Position numbers and translations under genes: made by a program. A DNA stretch of 64,000 nucleotides, taken from assembly GCA_026225945.1 (NCBI GenBank), contig JAMJFZ010003581.1, forward strand, positions 6,034,501-6,098,500. Reading direction: 5' to 3'. Positions 49,401 through 59,683 of the stretch are shown here, in pieces; positions within the stretch are counted from its first letter, which is position 1; each line of letters begins with the position of its first letter. Below the pieces are notes generated by a model. That model saw only the letters and a program-made list of their open reading frames with translations, searched no databases and had not been told where the DNA came from. The DNA comes from Cricetomys ansorgei (lineage: Eukaryota > Chordata > Mammalia > Rodentia > Nesomyidae).

Positions 49401-50503
49401 GGCCAGGTGGGTAGACCCAGACCCAAGCGGCGGGCGGCATGTGGGGGCCCGGGATCCGTGGTTCTGTGACTTTTCACGGAGCCGTCCACCCGAGGGCCTG
49501 AGAAATGTGTGACGAGCCACGAAGAAGGCCCGGGAGTCCGGAATGAGGGAGACGACATCTGGTGGACCCGAACTCATTTATTCCAAGGCTCTTCCACAAA
49601 TAAATAACCTCTCCCCATAAGGGCGTGGCTTCTCCCCTCCAGCGAGGAAGCCTTAATTAGCATGGCAGGGGGAGTGTTCCTAAGCAAGGGACCTGCCCCA
49701 ATGCAGACAAACATGTTCCTTTAGCTTCTTGTGAAGCGAGAAAGTTGTATTATTCTGGCTAGGGACCTTCCTGGGCTGGGAGAGCAGGAATCTGCCAGCG
49801 TCTCATCCTTCGTCAACCTTTTTCAGGGAGTAGGGGCACTTGGCCTTGACTTCTACTGCTTTCCAGCCCCCGGGTCCCACACATGGTCCCACTCAACTGG
49901 ACAGAGTTAATATCAGGGGGTAGAGTTCTATTAGGATTCCAGGGAAAAATGAAAAAGTAAGATTTACAAAGGCTTCATAGCTTAGATACAGAGTTTAGAA
50001 ATGGCTGCAATCTATGGGAGCCCACATCCAAAAGCAGAAATCAGCCGTATACATGATTTTAAACAAAAAATCCTTTACAATAATCCTTGTTATAAAAATA
50101 ATCTCATCCTCAGGTTATGGCACAGAAAGAACTCACCACCACATCTGCTGAAAACAAATCAAATGCTGAAGTTGTTGTGAACAAGATTGACTACCCAGGT
50201 GAAGGAAATATCACAGAGGTCTTGGAGAAAATATTCCAAGGCACCTACCAAGACAGAACATTATATGAATATCTGGCCAATGCTAATCCACATGTCTTAG
50301 ACTTGCCTACTGTCTTGACTGCCCTGAGTAATTGTTGTGCTCACAAGTCTCCAATGAAGCCAGTAAGGTTTAGGTGCATGTCTTCTAGACATCAAGGGAC
50401 AAAATTTAGAAGCCAAAAACACAATCCTACTGGCTTAGTAATTCTCAATCTGGATGAATTCTTGAATGAACTGGATAGAATTTTGGTATCCAGATATAAT
50501 TAA
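46493..50503 (+). CDS. ESP-like secreted peptide, intact, two coding exons
   Basis: Predicted join 46493-46561 and 50114-50503; 152 residues. Exon 1 encodes a 23-residue leader starting MASFPVLLLLLTLLLPPM and ending LTEGT, a clear signal peptide. The donor is ACG/GTAAGT and the acceptor TCATCCTCAG/GTT, phase 0. The secreted part opens VMAQKELTTTSAENKSN and has sequons at Asn37 and Asn55, Cys97, Cys98 and Cys111, basic residues around 105-126, and a likely amphipathic C-terminal helix (LDEFLNELDRILVSR). The leader, the TEG junction and the exon layout resemble exocrine gland-secreted peptides, rodent pheromones released in tears or saliva and sensed by vomeronasal V2R neurons. The mature part (about 129 residues) is longer than ESP1. 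There is no stop or frameshift, unlike the two upstream paralogues. The 3.55-kb intron holds a young antisense LTR. Function and expression are inferred. Confidence 0.78.
48300..48545 (+). repeat. Intron segment duplicated within unit C
   Basis: Aligns with 49905-50095: TTCTGTTAGGAGTCCAATTA against TTCTATTAGGATTCCAGGGA, then TAGATATAGAGCTTTGCAGA against TAGATACAGAGTTTAGAAAT. Both copies also align with unit B 31010-31260. The duplicate stops about where the terminal exon would begin, and no exon remnant follows it. Confidence 0.65.
48548..49129 (+). mobile_element. Unidentified poly-A-tailed segment
   Basis: Unique purine-rich sequence ending in a run of 12 A at about 49118-49129, lying between the two intron duplicates. 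It could be a truncated L1 or processed transcript; source not recognised. Confidence 0.3.
49342..49881 (-). mobile_element. CpG-rich solo LTR inside the gene's intron
   Basis: 540-bp element, + strand ends TGTCGTTATTCTGCCGCGCT and CGGGTCCCACA, with flanks CATGGC (49336-49341) and CATGGT (49882-49887) as a near-perfect 6-bp duplication. The minus strand carries AATAAA (opposite CATTTATTCC, about 49574) and an AT-rich stretch upstream of it. It keeps many CpG sites (for example GCGGCGGGCGGCAT), while its surroundings are CpG-poor, so it is probably young. ERV2 type by its 6-bp duplication. Confidence 0.82.
50114..50503 (+). other. Terminal coding exon of the ESP-like gene
   Basis: 130 codons including TAA. 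Starts GTT ATG GCA CAG right after the AG at 50112-50113. Open along its whole length and collinear with copy 2 (about nine in ten bases by eye) and copy 1. Confidence 0.85.
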
Positions 50504-50609
50504 CTAAAAGCCTTCTGCTGTCTAGCCTGCTGTGGTAATGATTAGTCTCAATTTCAAGGCCATATCATATTTAGTAAACCACCCAAATACAAGGAGAGTG
50601 GAGACTGTT

Positions 50610-50615
50610 AATAAA
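50610..50615 (+). terminator. Candidate polyadenylation signal
   Basis: AATAAA in CTGTTAATAAACAC, 107 bp after the stop codon. Unit A keeps an AATAAA at the same place. Unit B has lost it (TGTTAAACAC). A second AATAAA is at 51407-51412. Confidence 0.5.
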
Positions 50616-51799
50616 CACAATATCTTAGGAAATCAGTCTATTAATCTTCCATTAAAATGCTAAAAAGAGAGGAATAATAGAAACTTTTTTGAAGTAGCTG
50701 TGATCAAGCAATTAGGAATTAGCCTCACTTCAGAAAGAATGCCATAACCTTCTTTTCTTTTAATGCAATGTCATTCCCTGGCATGATTTCCAGTAAAATC
50801 TTCATGGGTCTCTCAATCTTCTTTATGTTAATATGATCAAGTGTGAATAACAATGCTCTATGCTGTAGACTATGATCCTTTGTGGTTATGAAACTTTTAC
50901 TATCATTTTTACCTTTTGTTCTTTTTTGAAAATCACATACAAGTATACGATACACTTTGGATTATGATCATACCTCAGATTCTTTTATTTCCCTCCATCT
51001 TCCTTGAACTATAACTTCTACCCAATAGGTCACTCTCCTACTTTTTTTTTTTGTTGTTGTTTCGTTCTTTTTATCTCTCTGGTTTTATCCAGGGCAACAA
51101 ACATTTCATTTGTATTAAGTTAATCCAATGGAGCAAAATCAAATAACCTGAGGTCAAGCCTCTGGACATATTAAACTACCAACACCCCTCCCTGATCCAG
51201 CAGCTATCAACTGCCAATGCCACTCTAGAGAGGTTTCAGGTCTTAGGAGACTCCCCACCATCTATGAATGTTGACAAGTCCATTCTTGTGTAGACCCTGT
51301 ACTGACAAAGCTATGTCACTTTCTCCAAATTAAAAGAAAAATAAGTCTGTTGTGTATGTTTATATTCATTCAGATCAGTTAAGTTTTACAGCCTGGGATA
51401 AGTGTCAATAAAGTATTTGCTCTTCAAGTCTGACTTTTTTAAATAGAAAAAAACATCACTATTCCATTTCAAATGGGTGATCTTCCCCCAACATCTCTAG
51501 GATCCCTGGTAGTGTTATGAATCTCCTAAAGCTTCACGGTCCATACGTGGTAGAACACTTGAAGGTAACTTTGAAAGTATAAGGGTCTTACTCAGAGAGT
51601 GGATCTCCTTGGCACCCTCTCCTCATGAAATCCTGAAAGCAGGTATAGGATTCATAATATGATACAAATTCCTAAAAAGCTTGTGATGGTGGAACTTTGC
51701 CATGAGAATTTGCTATTGTCCATTCTTGTCCCCAATTCTTAGACAGTTATCCCCAATGGCATGTTGATTCTTTTTTTGTTTGCTTAAGATCTTTTCTTT

Positions 51800-52760
51800 T
51801 TTATTTATTTATGATTTTTAAACTTTTTTCATCCCTTATAAATTGTATCTCGACTCTCTCCTCCCCTTCATCCATTCCAACCAAGTTATACCATCTCCCC
51901 TCTTCTTCATATCTTGCCCCTGCCACAGCCATCAAACAACCCATCCCAACAGTGGAAACTAAGTGGAATCTATGAGAGAGACCCTTGAAAGGATCTGTGG
52001 TAATGAGAGACATGCAGCCTGAATAGGCCATATCCTGTGGGCCAGTCAAGGTATTCATTGGTAGGACAAGGACAAAATCCCAGCAACAAAACCTCCAACC
52101 TATGTCCTATCCTTCCTGAAGGATCAGCTGGGATAATGAATGTGCAGACAACCATGGCAAAGGAGGGAACCCCCTGCTTGATATTGAAGTGCAGGCCAGG
52201 AACTAGAGGCTGGATAGCACAGAGATAAGTTGTAATGATCTCATGCTCTGTTCAGAGATCTGTGCCTAACAAGTCTTCATGAGAGAAACACCCTCCTGAA
52301 ATTGATGGAAGCAGATGCAGAGGCCCAGGGACAAACATCTTGCAGAGATCCAAGAAGAAAGGAAGGAGGGATTGCAGGGAGCAGAGGGGTGGCAGACACC
52401 AAGAGAACAAGCCTCACAGTTTCAACTGACCAGCACTCTTAAGGGCTCACAGAAGCAGAAGTGGCAGACAGGGAAACTGCAGGGCCCCTTAGATATATGT
52501 TGTGTCTGTTTTGCTTGGTGTTCATGCATAACACCTATAGGCTGGAGGGGGTGGGGTATCTCTGTCTGGTTGACTTGCCCTTGGAATTCTTTGGTTCCTG
52601 CTGAGGGCCCTAATCCAAACTTAATGTGGAGATTAGTGCCCTGCCTTGTTCCATCTTCTTATGCCATGACCTGTTTGAACAGTAAATCTGGGAACACTAT
52701 GGATTTATGCTTTTGAATTTTCAACTTGGTAGGACAGATACCATCTACCAAGTTCATTTT
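51800..52760 (+). mobile_element. L1 3' region fragment shared by B and C
   Basis: Longer homologue of 32950-33710. It adds the 3' segment with CCTTGGAATTCTTTGGTTCC and TAATGTGGAGATTAGTGCCC. It is absent from unit A, where the flanking phrases are joined directly near 20218-20240. Confidence 0.7.
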
Positions 52761-54633
52761 GGTATCAACACTATCAACTTCAAAGCTTTATTTTACTGTA
52801 GAAAACAATGTAGCCTATTTTTAACTTTGGATTTTACATTTTAACATAACATAGACATTCACATACATTGTATGAGAGAAAAGAAATTGGGAAAGTAAAA
52901 AAAAAGATTTTTAATCTACTACCAATGGCTTTTCTTCAAATAAATATGGAGCAATACAAATTTTATCAGTAGATTTAAAATACTTCAGAGATACTTCTCA
53001 TTCTAAAACATACCTCACACTGTCTTCAGATTGTACAAATGTGTCACATTTTACCAAAGACTCACATTCTTCTATATCAATAACAACAACCAAATTTTCA
53101 GCACTATTTTAACTGATAGTCTGTATATATTCCCGTCTTCTCTGTGGGCATGAATACATCAATTTTCTCATGAGAAAACATAACTTTACCTCTTCCAATA
53201 TCTATATCCTGCTGCTTAAAAGTAACATCCATTTTTTAAAAATATAGTTCTAAACCAATTGGTTTAGTTTTGTCATTGCTGAGTCTTCTATTTTTATGTT
53301 GAATGTTTTTTTTGAGTTCATAATCAAATGGAATTTGTTTTACTTTTTTCTCACCAGGATAAATAACCAAGAACATTTTAGAAAAAAATATTTATATGGC
53401 CTCTTTGTTTCTGAAGCTTCAGTTCAGTCACCTTATCATGGGTAGGCAAATTGTACTCTATTGAAGGGAAGAAGTGAGAGACGATGATTTGGAATCTTTT
53501 TTCTACTCTTTCTCTGTACATTCCCCACACTTTCAGTGGAGTCATGGGCCATGTCCTGCTGAAAGACGTTCCTCATTGTAACTACCTGGTATTCATGGTA
53601 TTCATTCATCTTAAGGTCTAAGTAAAACAGGTAGTAATTCTCTTCACTCAGAAATTGTCATGGTGGTCAACTGACTCTCTGCCTTCTTGTGAACATGGAA
53701 ACCATTTCTGCCTAGACCACTCACAAGGAAGAGTACAATAAACGATTTATTCTAAAGTAGGGTGTTGTGGAGTTATTAATTGATTAAAGTAGATTGGAAC
53801 CATCTGAGCACATGAGAGTGTTCAAAACATGTCAGGGACACAAGGTTGAGAAACTTCAGACCAAAAAGGAAATGCAACATCACCTGGTCACCAATATAAG
53901 AGGCACATCATTGACAAGCGTGTAGGGTCTGTGTATGTCATGAGACAGACATGCAGAGAATCCCTGATTGTCCAAGACAGACAAGCAAACATTAGTCCCC
54001 ACTGGTGATGTGTCCTAATAGGGCTGACAATCATCCACTCACCTGTTAGTCCATCTAGGTTTAATCCTTTATCTGACTTCTGGAGTTGAATTTATGTTTG
54101 GGGTCAGACCAACCCTTTGGACTTGGTTTGTTGACACCAAACCTACAAAAATGTGCGTGACCACAGGTAGAAATTTATACGGGAGTGTAGTTAGTCCTAG
54201 AAATAATTCATATCTGTAGCAGATTTTATGATCTTGACATTTATGCAATGGAAGAAGCCTACAAACTTTATCAGACAATAGAATCCGATGATTGCACCCT
54301 CCCCATAGAACAAATGGACTATTTGTACTGAGATTTCTATGCCCAGATATTTGTCAATTGGACAGGTGCTGCCCCTCAATTCCATGGCTGCCAAGTTTCT
54401 GTGTCTCATTTTTTCTCAACAGTGAGGTCAAGGCCAGGGCATTGATGTTGTGATCTGATTCTGGAATAGAAAAGTTCTGTATATGGAATCACTAATATCT
54501 CATTTAAATATGGCCCCAGATCTCTTTTGGGAACTACTATATTAGCCATAAACTCAATAATATCAGACTCTGAACACTTGAACACATTTAACATTGCTTC
54601 AACTTATTTAGTTCTGTTATTGCCATTATATCA
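52761..54633. other. Unit C noncoding stretch
   Basis: Collinear with unit A 20240-22440 minus the unit A LTR. No coding signal. Confidence 0.55.
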
Positions 54634-54669
<36 letters not shown>

Positions 54670-54800
54670 TATACATATATGTGTATATATATATATGTGT
54701 ATATATATGTATATGCGTGTGTGTATGTGTGTGTATGTTTGTGCATATATATATGTATATATGATAGCATAATATATATACACATATGTATATAAATATA
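54634..54800. repeat. CA / TATG / TA compound microsatellite
   Basis: CA run followed by alternating ATATGTGTATAT-type sequence. It breaks the L1 remnant that ends unit C. Confidence 0.95.
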
Positions 54801-55699
54801 TATTACACCCACAGGATGATCTAGTAGGTTTCATTCCAAATCATGAAGATTTCTTTTGTACCTCAATATTTTCTCTTGAGGTGTGTCCAATATTTTGAAA
54901 GACTTTTTATACTTAAAAAGTTATGTTTTTTTTTAAAAAATAAAAACCCAGCCTATCAGAGATTTTAAAGAATTCTTCTTACCTGATGAAATGAAATACT
55001 CTGTGTCAGTCCCCTTTAGTTGTCCTCATTGGGGAGGGAAACATATGACCAAAGTTTACCCTTTGCTAGTCTGTGTATCCTAACGTAGAAGTTAGCGTAA
55101 CCTAAGGAAATAGCACTAAGACAAAGACTCACTAAGAAAGATGATGCCTAAGTTAAAGAACAAAAGTCATTTGTTGTAAAAGGTAGAGTCTTCTCAACAA
55201 ATTATGCTGGAGTAAGTGGGTATACAGTCCATAAAAATATTTGTCTAGACTTAGATGTCACATCCATTACAAAAGTTAACTCAAATGACCATAAATACAA
55301 TCTGTAACAATGTAAAAGATCTTAAGTAAAACATGGGGGGAAGCCAGGATGATCTTGCTGCTTTGGATCAATTCAAAGGATAATCATTCAGAAAAAAAAT
55401 ATAGGTGATCATCTGGTCTACACCAAACTAAATCTCTTATCTAAAAACTAGTTCACAAGAATAGAAAGACACACTAACATTACAGGAAAAAATGTGTAAT
55501 ATATAGTTTCAGAAAAGATTGCTATCCCAAACACACAACTCCTCACACAGTAAGGATATGAAGGCAGGGTAGATAGCCCAGTATATGAAAATGTTAGTTT
55601 CTGTGTAAGTCTGACAACTATAATGTAGATCCTAAACAGCCACATAAATCCAGAGCAGCAGCATAGGCATCTGTAACCACAGTGTACCCCTAATGGATG

Positions 55700-55888
55700 A
55701 TAAGAGGGCTCGGAGGGACCTCCAGATGTTAGCTGGTCAGCTAGCTTGGTTAAAGCAATGGGAGGAGACTCTTGTCTCAAACACTGTGGAAGTGGTAGGA
55801 CTGACAAAAAAGGTTGTTGTTTTTATATCCACACATACGTTATGACACATAGATATTTGACCCCAGGCACAGGAGCATACATATATAA
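55700..55888 (+). repeat. B4/RSINE-like SINE (unit D copy)
   Basis: GGAGGAGACTCTTGTCTCAA and ACTGACAAAAAAGGTTGTTG parallel the unit C copy. Confidence 0.55.
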
Positions 55889-55936
55889 ACACACACACTA
55901 TCACACACAAACACACAAACACACACACACACATAC
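55889..55936. repeat. CA-rich microsatellite
   Basis: Interrupted CA run. Confidence 0.9.
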
Positions 55937-56063
55937 ATTACTACCACTACCATTGCTACAACAACAATAATAACAACAATATACTATGCACACAGACCAC
56001 ATACAGACACCTGGACATACTGAAAATTATTTTTCTTAATGAATATTAAAAATATAAGAATTA

Positions 56064-56206
56064 GCCAGGCATTGGTGTCACATGCCTTTAATCCAAGCAC
56101 TCAAGAGGTAGACACAGACAGATCTCTGTGAGTTCGAGGTCAGCCTGATCTACAGAATGAGTTCCAGGACAACCAGAGTTACAACAGAGAAACCCTGTCT
56201 CAAAAA
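56064..56206 (+). repeat. B1 SINE
   Basis: GCCAGGCATTGGTGTCACAT, GAGTTCGAGGTCAGCCTGAT, CCAGAGTTACAACAGAGAAA and CCCTGTCTCAAAAATA. It is the least diverged of the three B1 copies and carries the same 3' variant. Inserted in unit D only. Confidence 0.96.
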
Positions 56207-56564
56207 TACAACAAAAAATAATAATTCAAATCTATATGAAAATACCTATCACTTAAATGTGTCAGAAAAGTAATATTAGTGTCAGAAATTTAAAATCCCT
56301 TTCAATTTGCAGTTGAGATTAACACGGAATTGAAGGGACTATGGAGGGTCTGTCCTAAAATAAACTGAAAAGATGGCTGAGATTTGTAAAACCTTATCAG
56401 ACAGGGAAGACATTAGGATGAGCCTACACTTGCCCTTTTGGCAAGAATATTTTCCATTCACAGGGAAGAATGAGTCATTTCAGTGGACTTCCTGGACTCT
56501 GCGAAGAGGACATACCAATCAAAACATTGTTTGCCGTAACAAATTAGAATCATCCAACTTGTCC

Positions 56565-58155
56565 AATCAAAAATGATTGTTGATTCCTGCATTTTCCTGG
56601 TTGTAGTTCACCTGCTTAGATTGGAGTTATTCTTCTAGCACCCTCTGTAGGGTTGGATTTGTAGATAAATATTGCTTAAATTGTTTTATTATGGAATATT
56701 TTATTTTCTCCAACTATGATCATTCAAAGTTTTGCTGAGAATAATATAATGGGCCAGTATCTATGCTCTCTTAGTATCTGGAGGCCATCTGTTGAGGTCC
56801 TTCTGGCTTTTAGAATATTCATTGAGAAGTCTAGTGTATTTCTGCTAGGTCTGCCTTATGTTCTTTCTATGTTCTGTACATTTAGCGATTTGAATATTAT
56901 GTGGTGATGTGACCTTCTTTTTTGCTTTTTTTCAATCTATTTTGTACTCTGTATGCTTCTTGTACCTTTACGGGCATCCCTTTCTTTAGGTTAGGAGTTT
57001 TTTTTATTAATTCTTTGAACATATTTTCTGTGCTTCTTCTCCTTCCTTCCTCTATTCCTATTACTTTTATATTTGTTCTCTTTTAGTGTCCCAGATTTCC
57101 TAGATGTTCTTGTGAAGGAATTTTTGATTTAACATTTTCTTTGACAGATGTATCAATTGTTTTTTATAATATCTTCAATGCCTGAGATTCTTCTATCTCT
57201 TGTTCTGTTGGTGAAGCTTGCCTTTGTAGTTTGGTTTCGAATTTCCTTTTTTTTTTTTTTTCAGAATTCCCTGTTTGAGTTTTCTTCATCTATGCCACTT
57301 TTGCACTGTTTGTGTGTGTATCCTGGATTTTTTAAAGGGATGTATTCATTTCCTCATAGTATTTTCCTAGATTTCTTTAAGGAATTCGTACATTTCCTCT
57401 TCCAGGGCCATATCATCTTCATATGAACTGGCTTTTAGGTCTTTTTCTTGGTCTTCAGCTTTGTTTGAGTATTAGCGCCTGTTGTAGTACAGTTGCTGGC
57501 CTCCAGTGGAGAAGTATTGACCTGTCTGTGATTGATTGTGTTTTTATGCTGACTTCTAGGCATCTGTGTTTGGGATGATTATAAGTCTGGGAGATGGTAT
57601 ATGGTTTTGTCTCTGTTGGTGAGTATTTTGTTCCTTGGTTTCTGCTTCCTCCCTGCACTTTAAGAGTGTGTGGTGGCTATGTGCTACCGGGTAGAAAATT
57701 TTCTGTGGACTCATTTCCCTTACCTGCTCAGCTAATGTGTTCCCAGTGAAGGGCTACTGCTGCTGGAGACTGGGATAATTGGATGAGTTGAGGGAAGGAA
57801 GATTGGAGATCTTATGATCCATTGCAGGTGGGTTTAGAGGGGAGAGGAGGGGCACAACAGGTGTTCTGCTACAGAGATGGGGATGAGACTGAGGGGACTG
57901 AATCTGAAGGAGCAGAAGGAGAGGTGCATTTACCTACTGTCAGCCTATGTGTTGCCCTGGCAGGAGTTGCTCCTGGGTTAGCAATGGGGGGAGGTCTGCT
58001 GAGTTTGGGAGTTGAGACAAAGTCATGAGTAGTAAGAGTGAAGTAAGAAGCAGAAGAGCCAGGAAGATCCAGGGGATCCACAGGAGATGGGGGCAGGGAA
58101 GGCTGCTGAAAATGTTCTGGGGCTGAGCTGGAGATCAGAGTAGGGGACTGGATCT
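56565..58155 (-). mobile_element. L1 5' part (5' UTR/ORF1 side), antisense
   Basis: AAAGTTTTGCTGAGAATAAT, GGAGGCCATCTGTTGAGGTC and CATTGAGAAGTCTAGTGTAT match an antisense rodent L1 pattern. Further right, GGTTTCTGCTTCCTCCCTGC and a G-rich stretch at 57830-58130 look like the 5' UTR. On the minus strand the order is 5' UTR then coding side. It truncates unit D. Confidence 0.6.
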
Positions 58156-58159
58156 AGGA

Positions 58160-59005
58160 AACAAAGGAAGAAGAGTGAATTTCTTATTTTTTTAGTTGAA
58201 AGAAAAATAACTCAAAACTACTTGCAGGGCTGTATTACATAAACAGAAAATAATCACACATTTGAACTTTAAAGGATAAAGAGAACTCCAAGAAAGGGAA
58301 CAGTCTATACTTCACCTAATATTAGGAAATCACTATGATTGTGAGTTTATATGTACATACACATACCTACACTCGTACCCACTTAGCCCCACACCTTCAT
58401 AAACATGAAGAGGGCACAGCTTACAGAAAGCACCAGGGAAATCAGAGAATTGTAAACACCAGATTGTTTTTCTTCACGACACGGAAATGACTGACACCTG
58501 GTCTTCTGAAAGGCTGGAGTGGATGTTGTCTAACAACATGATCATCTTTTGCTATTCAATGGAGTCAGCCTTCACCTGAATGTCTCAAAATACTGAGTAT
58601 CCTTTAGGCCCTTACTCTGTGCTTTGTCCCTCAGTGAATAGAACTCAGCCTTACCAAAGTTTTCCCATAATTTGCATTCTCAATCAGTAGAACCATCCTA
58701 GAGCTGTTGCCGTGAACACTGTGTTTCTGTCGGCAATAACTCGTTCTCATGTAAAGATCACAGGTGCTTTACTGAAGAGATATTCTTCGCAAGGGAGTTT
58801 CTATGTAGACATGTCTAATGCTTTGTTTTGATAACTGTCACATGAAAACTTTTCCCTAAAGTTTTACTGTGTTTACATATGTAAGAAAAACGAAAGCTTG
58901 GTCAGACTTTACAGGTTTTTGATCCAGCACTGGCTAAAATTGTGCTGACCCGTTTCATTCTTAACATCATGAAGATCATTTCCCTGTTGACAGTGAAGCT
59001 TGCAG

Positions 59006-59007
<2 letters not shown>
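58160..59007. other. Intergenic, no recognised feature
   Basis: No supported gene or named repeat. Confidence 0.45.
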
Positions 59008-59062
<55 letters not shown>

Positions 59063-59087
59063 CATATATATATATGTATATATATAT
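59008..59087. repeat. CA/TA microsatellite
   Basis: CA run followed by TATATA and ATATGTATATAT. Confidence 0.96.
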
Positions 59088-59112
59088 CTCCCACCACAGC
59101 TTGTGTGTGTGT

Positions 59113-59510
59113 GTCCTAGTTAGAATTATTATTGCTGTGAATAAACACTATGATCAAATAACTTGGGAAGGAAAGTGTTTAGACTACATTGTCTTATCAC
59201 TGTTGATATCATTGAAGGAAATCAGGAGGACAGGCACTCAAATATGGCAGGAAGCCCAAGGCAGGAGCTGATGGAGAGGACATGGAGTAGTGCTACTTGC
59301 TGGCTTACACCCTTTATTTTGCTCAGACTGCTTATAGACTAGGACTTCCGGCACAGGGATGACACCAGCCATCAATCACTAATTAAGAAAATGCCCTACA
59401 GACTTGCCTACAGACTTATCTTATTGAGACATTTTCTTAATTGAGGTTCCCTCCTCTCAGATGACTTTACCTTGTGTCAAATTGACATACAACTATTCGG
59501 CACAATATTT
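59113..59510 (+). repeat. Rodent interspersed repeat, family not named
   Basis: TCCTAGTTAGAATTATTATT, AAACACTATGATCAAATAAC, ATCAATCACTAATTAAGAAA, ATGCCCTACAGACTTGCCTA and TTGAGGTTCCCTCCTCTCAG, ending GTGTCAAATTGACATACAAC. This is a very common rodent repeat that I recognise by pattern but cannot assign. Confidence 0.65.
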
Positions 59511-59637
59511 AAAGAGAGAATTTATAAACATTACACAAAGATACACTCAAAAACATTACCAATTAATTTGAAATGCAGCCCTTGAAAATATTCAAATGAC
59601 TCAGAGAAATCAAGGAATGACAACAGAGGAAGGAAGC

Positions 59638-59640
<3 letters not shown>

Positions 59641-59680
<40 letters not shown>
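59641..59680. repeat. CA microsatellite
   Basis: Twenty CA units. Confidence 0.97.

Positions 59681-59683
<3 letters not shown>

Larger units (their letters stand above)
46562..50113 (+). other. Intron of the ESP-like gene
   Basis: Starts GTAAGTGGAA and ends CTCATCCTCAG. The 5' part near 47310-47500 and the part near 47580-48060 align with unit A upstream of copy 1 (16985-17780), confirming the ancestral intron. A later duplicate, a poly-A-tailed piece and an LTR enlarge the 3' half. Confidence 0.7.
36905..54885. repeat. Duplication unit C (carries the intact gene)
   Basis: Runs from GTGTCCAGTATTTTGAAGG to the L1 remnant before the same phrase at 54888. It is the only unit retaining the promoter region, the signal exon, the intron and the terminal exon of the ESP-like gene. 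About 42830-46360 has no counterpart in A or B. Confidence 0.75.
54888..56560. repeat. Duplication unit D, truncated
   Basis: Opens with GTGTCCAATATTTTGAAAG and follows unit C 36908-37700 (TTTACCCTTTGCTAGTCTG). It then jumps to the block shared with A 11230 and B 29180. It stops at about 56565 where an antisense L1 begins, so any fourth ESP-like exon is absent from this window. Confidence 0.75.

Noticed and set aside
49247..49577. Minus-strand frames of 76 and 103 codons, GC-rich
   Set aside because: They fall almost wholly within a CpG-rich LTR; long frames are expected by base composition.
50320..50503. Resemblance of the CC...LDEFLNEL pattern to helical cytokines such as IL-3
   Set aside because: The match is short and low in information. 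The leader and exon structure fit the ESP family much better, and no cytokine-type exon series is present.
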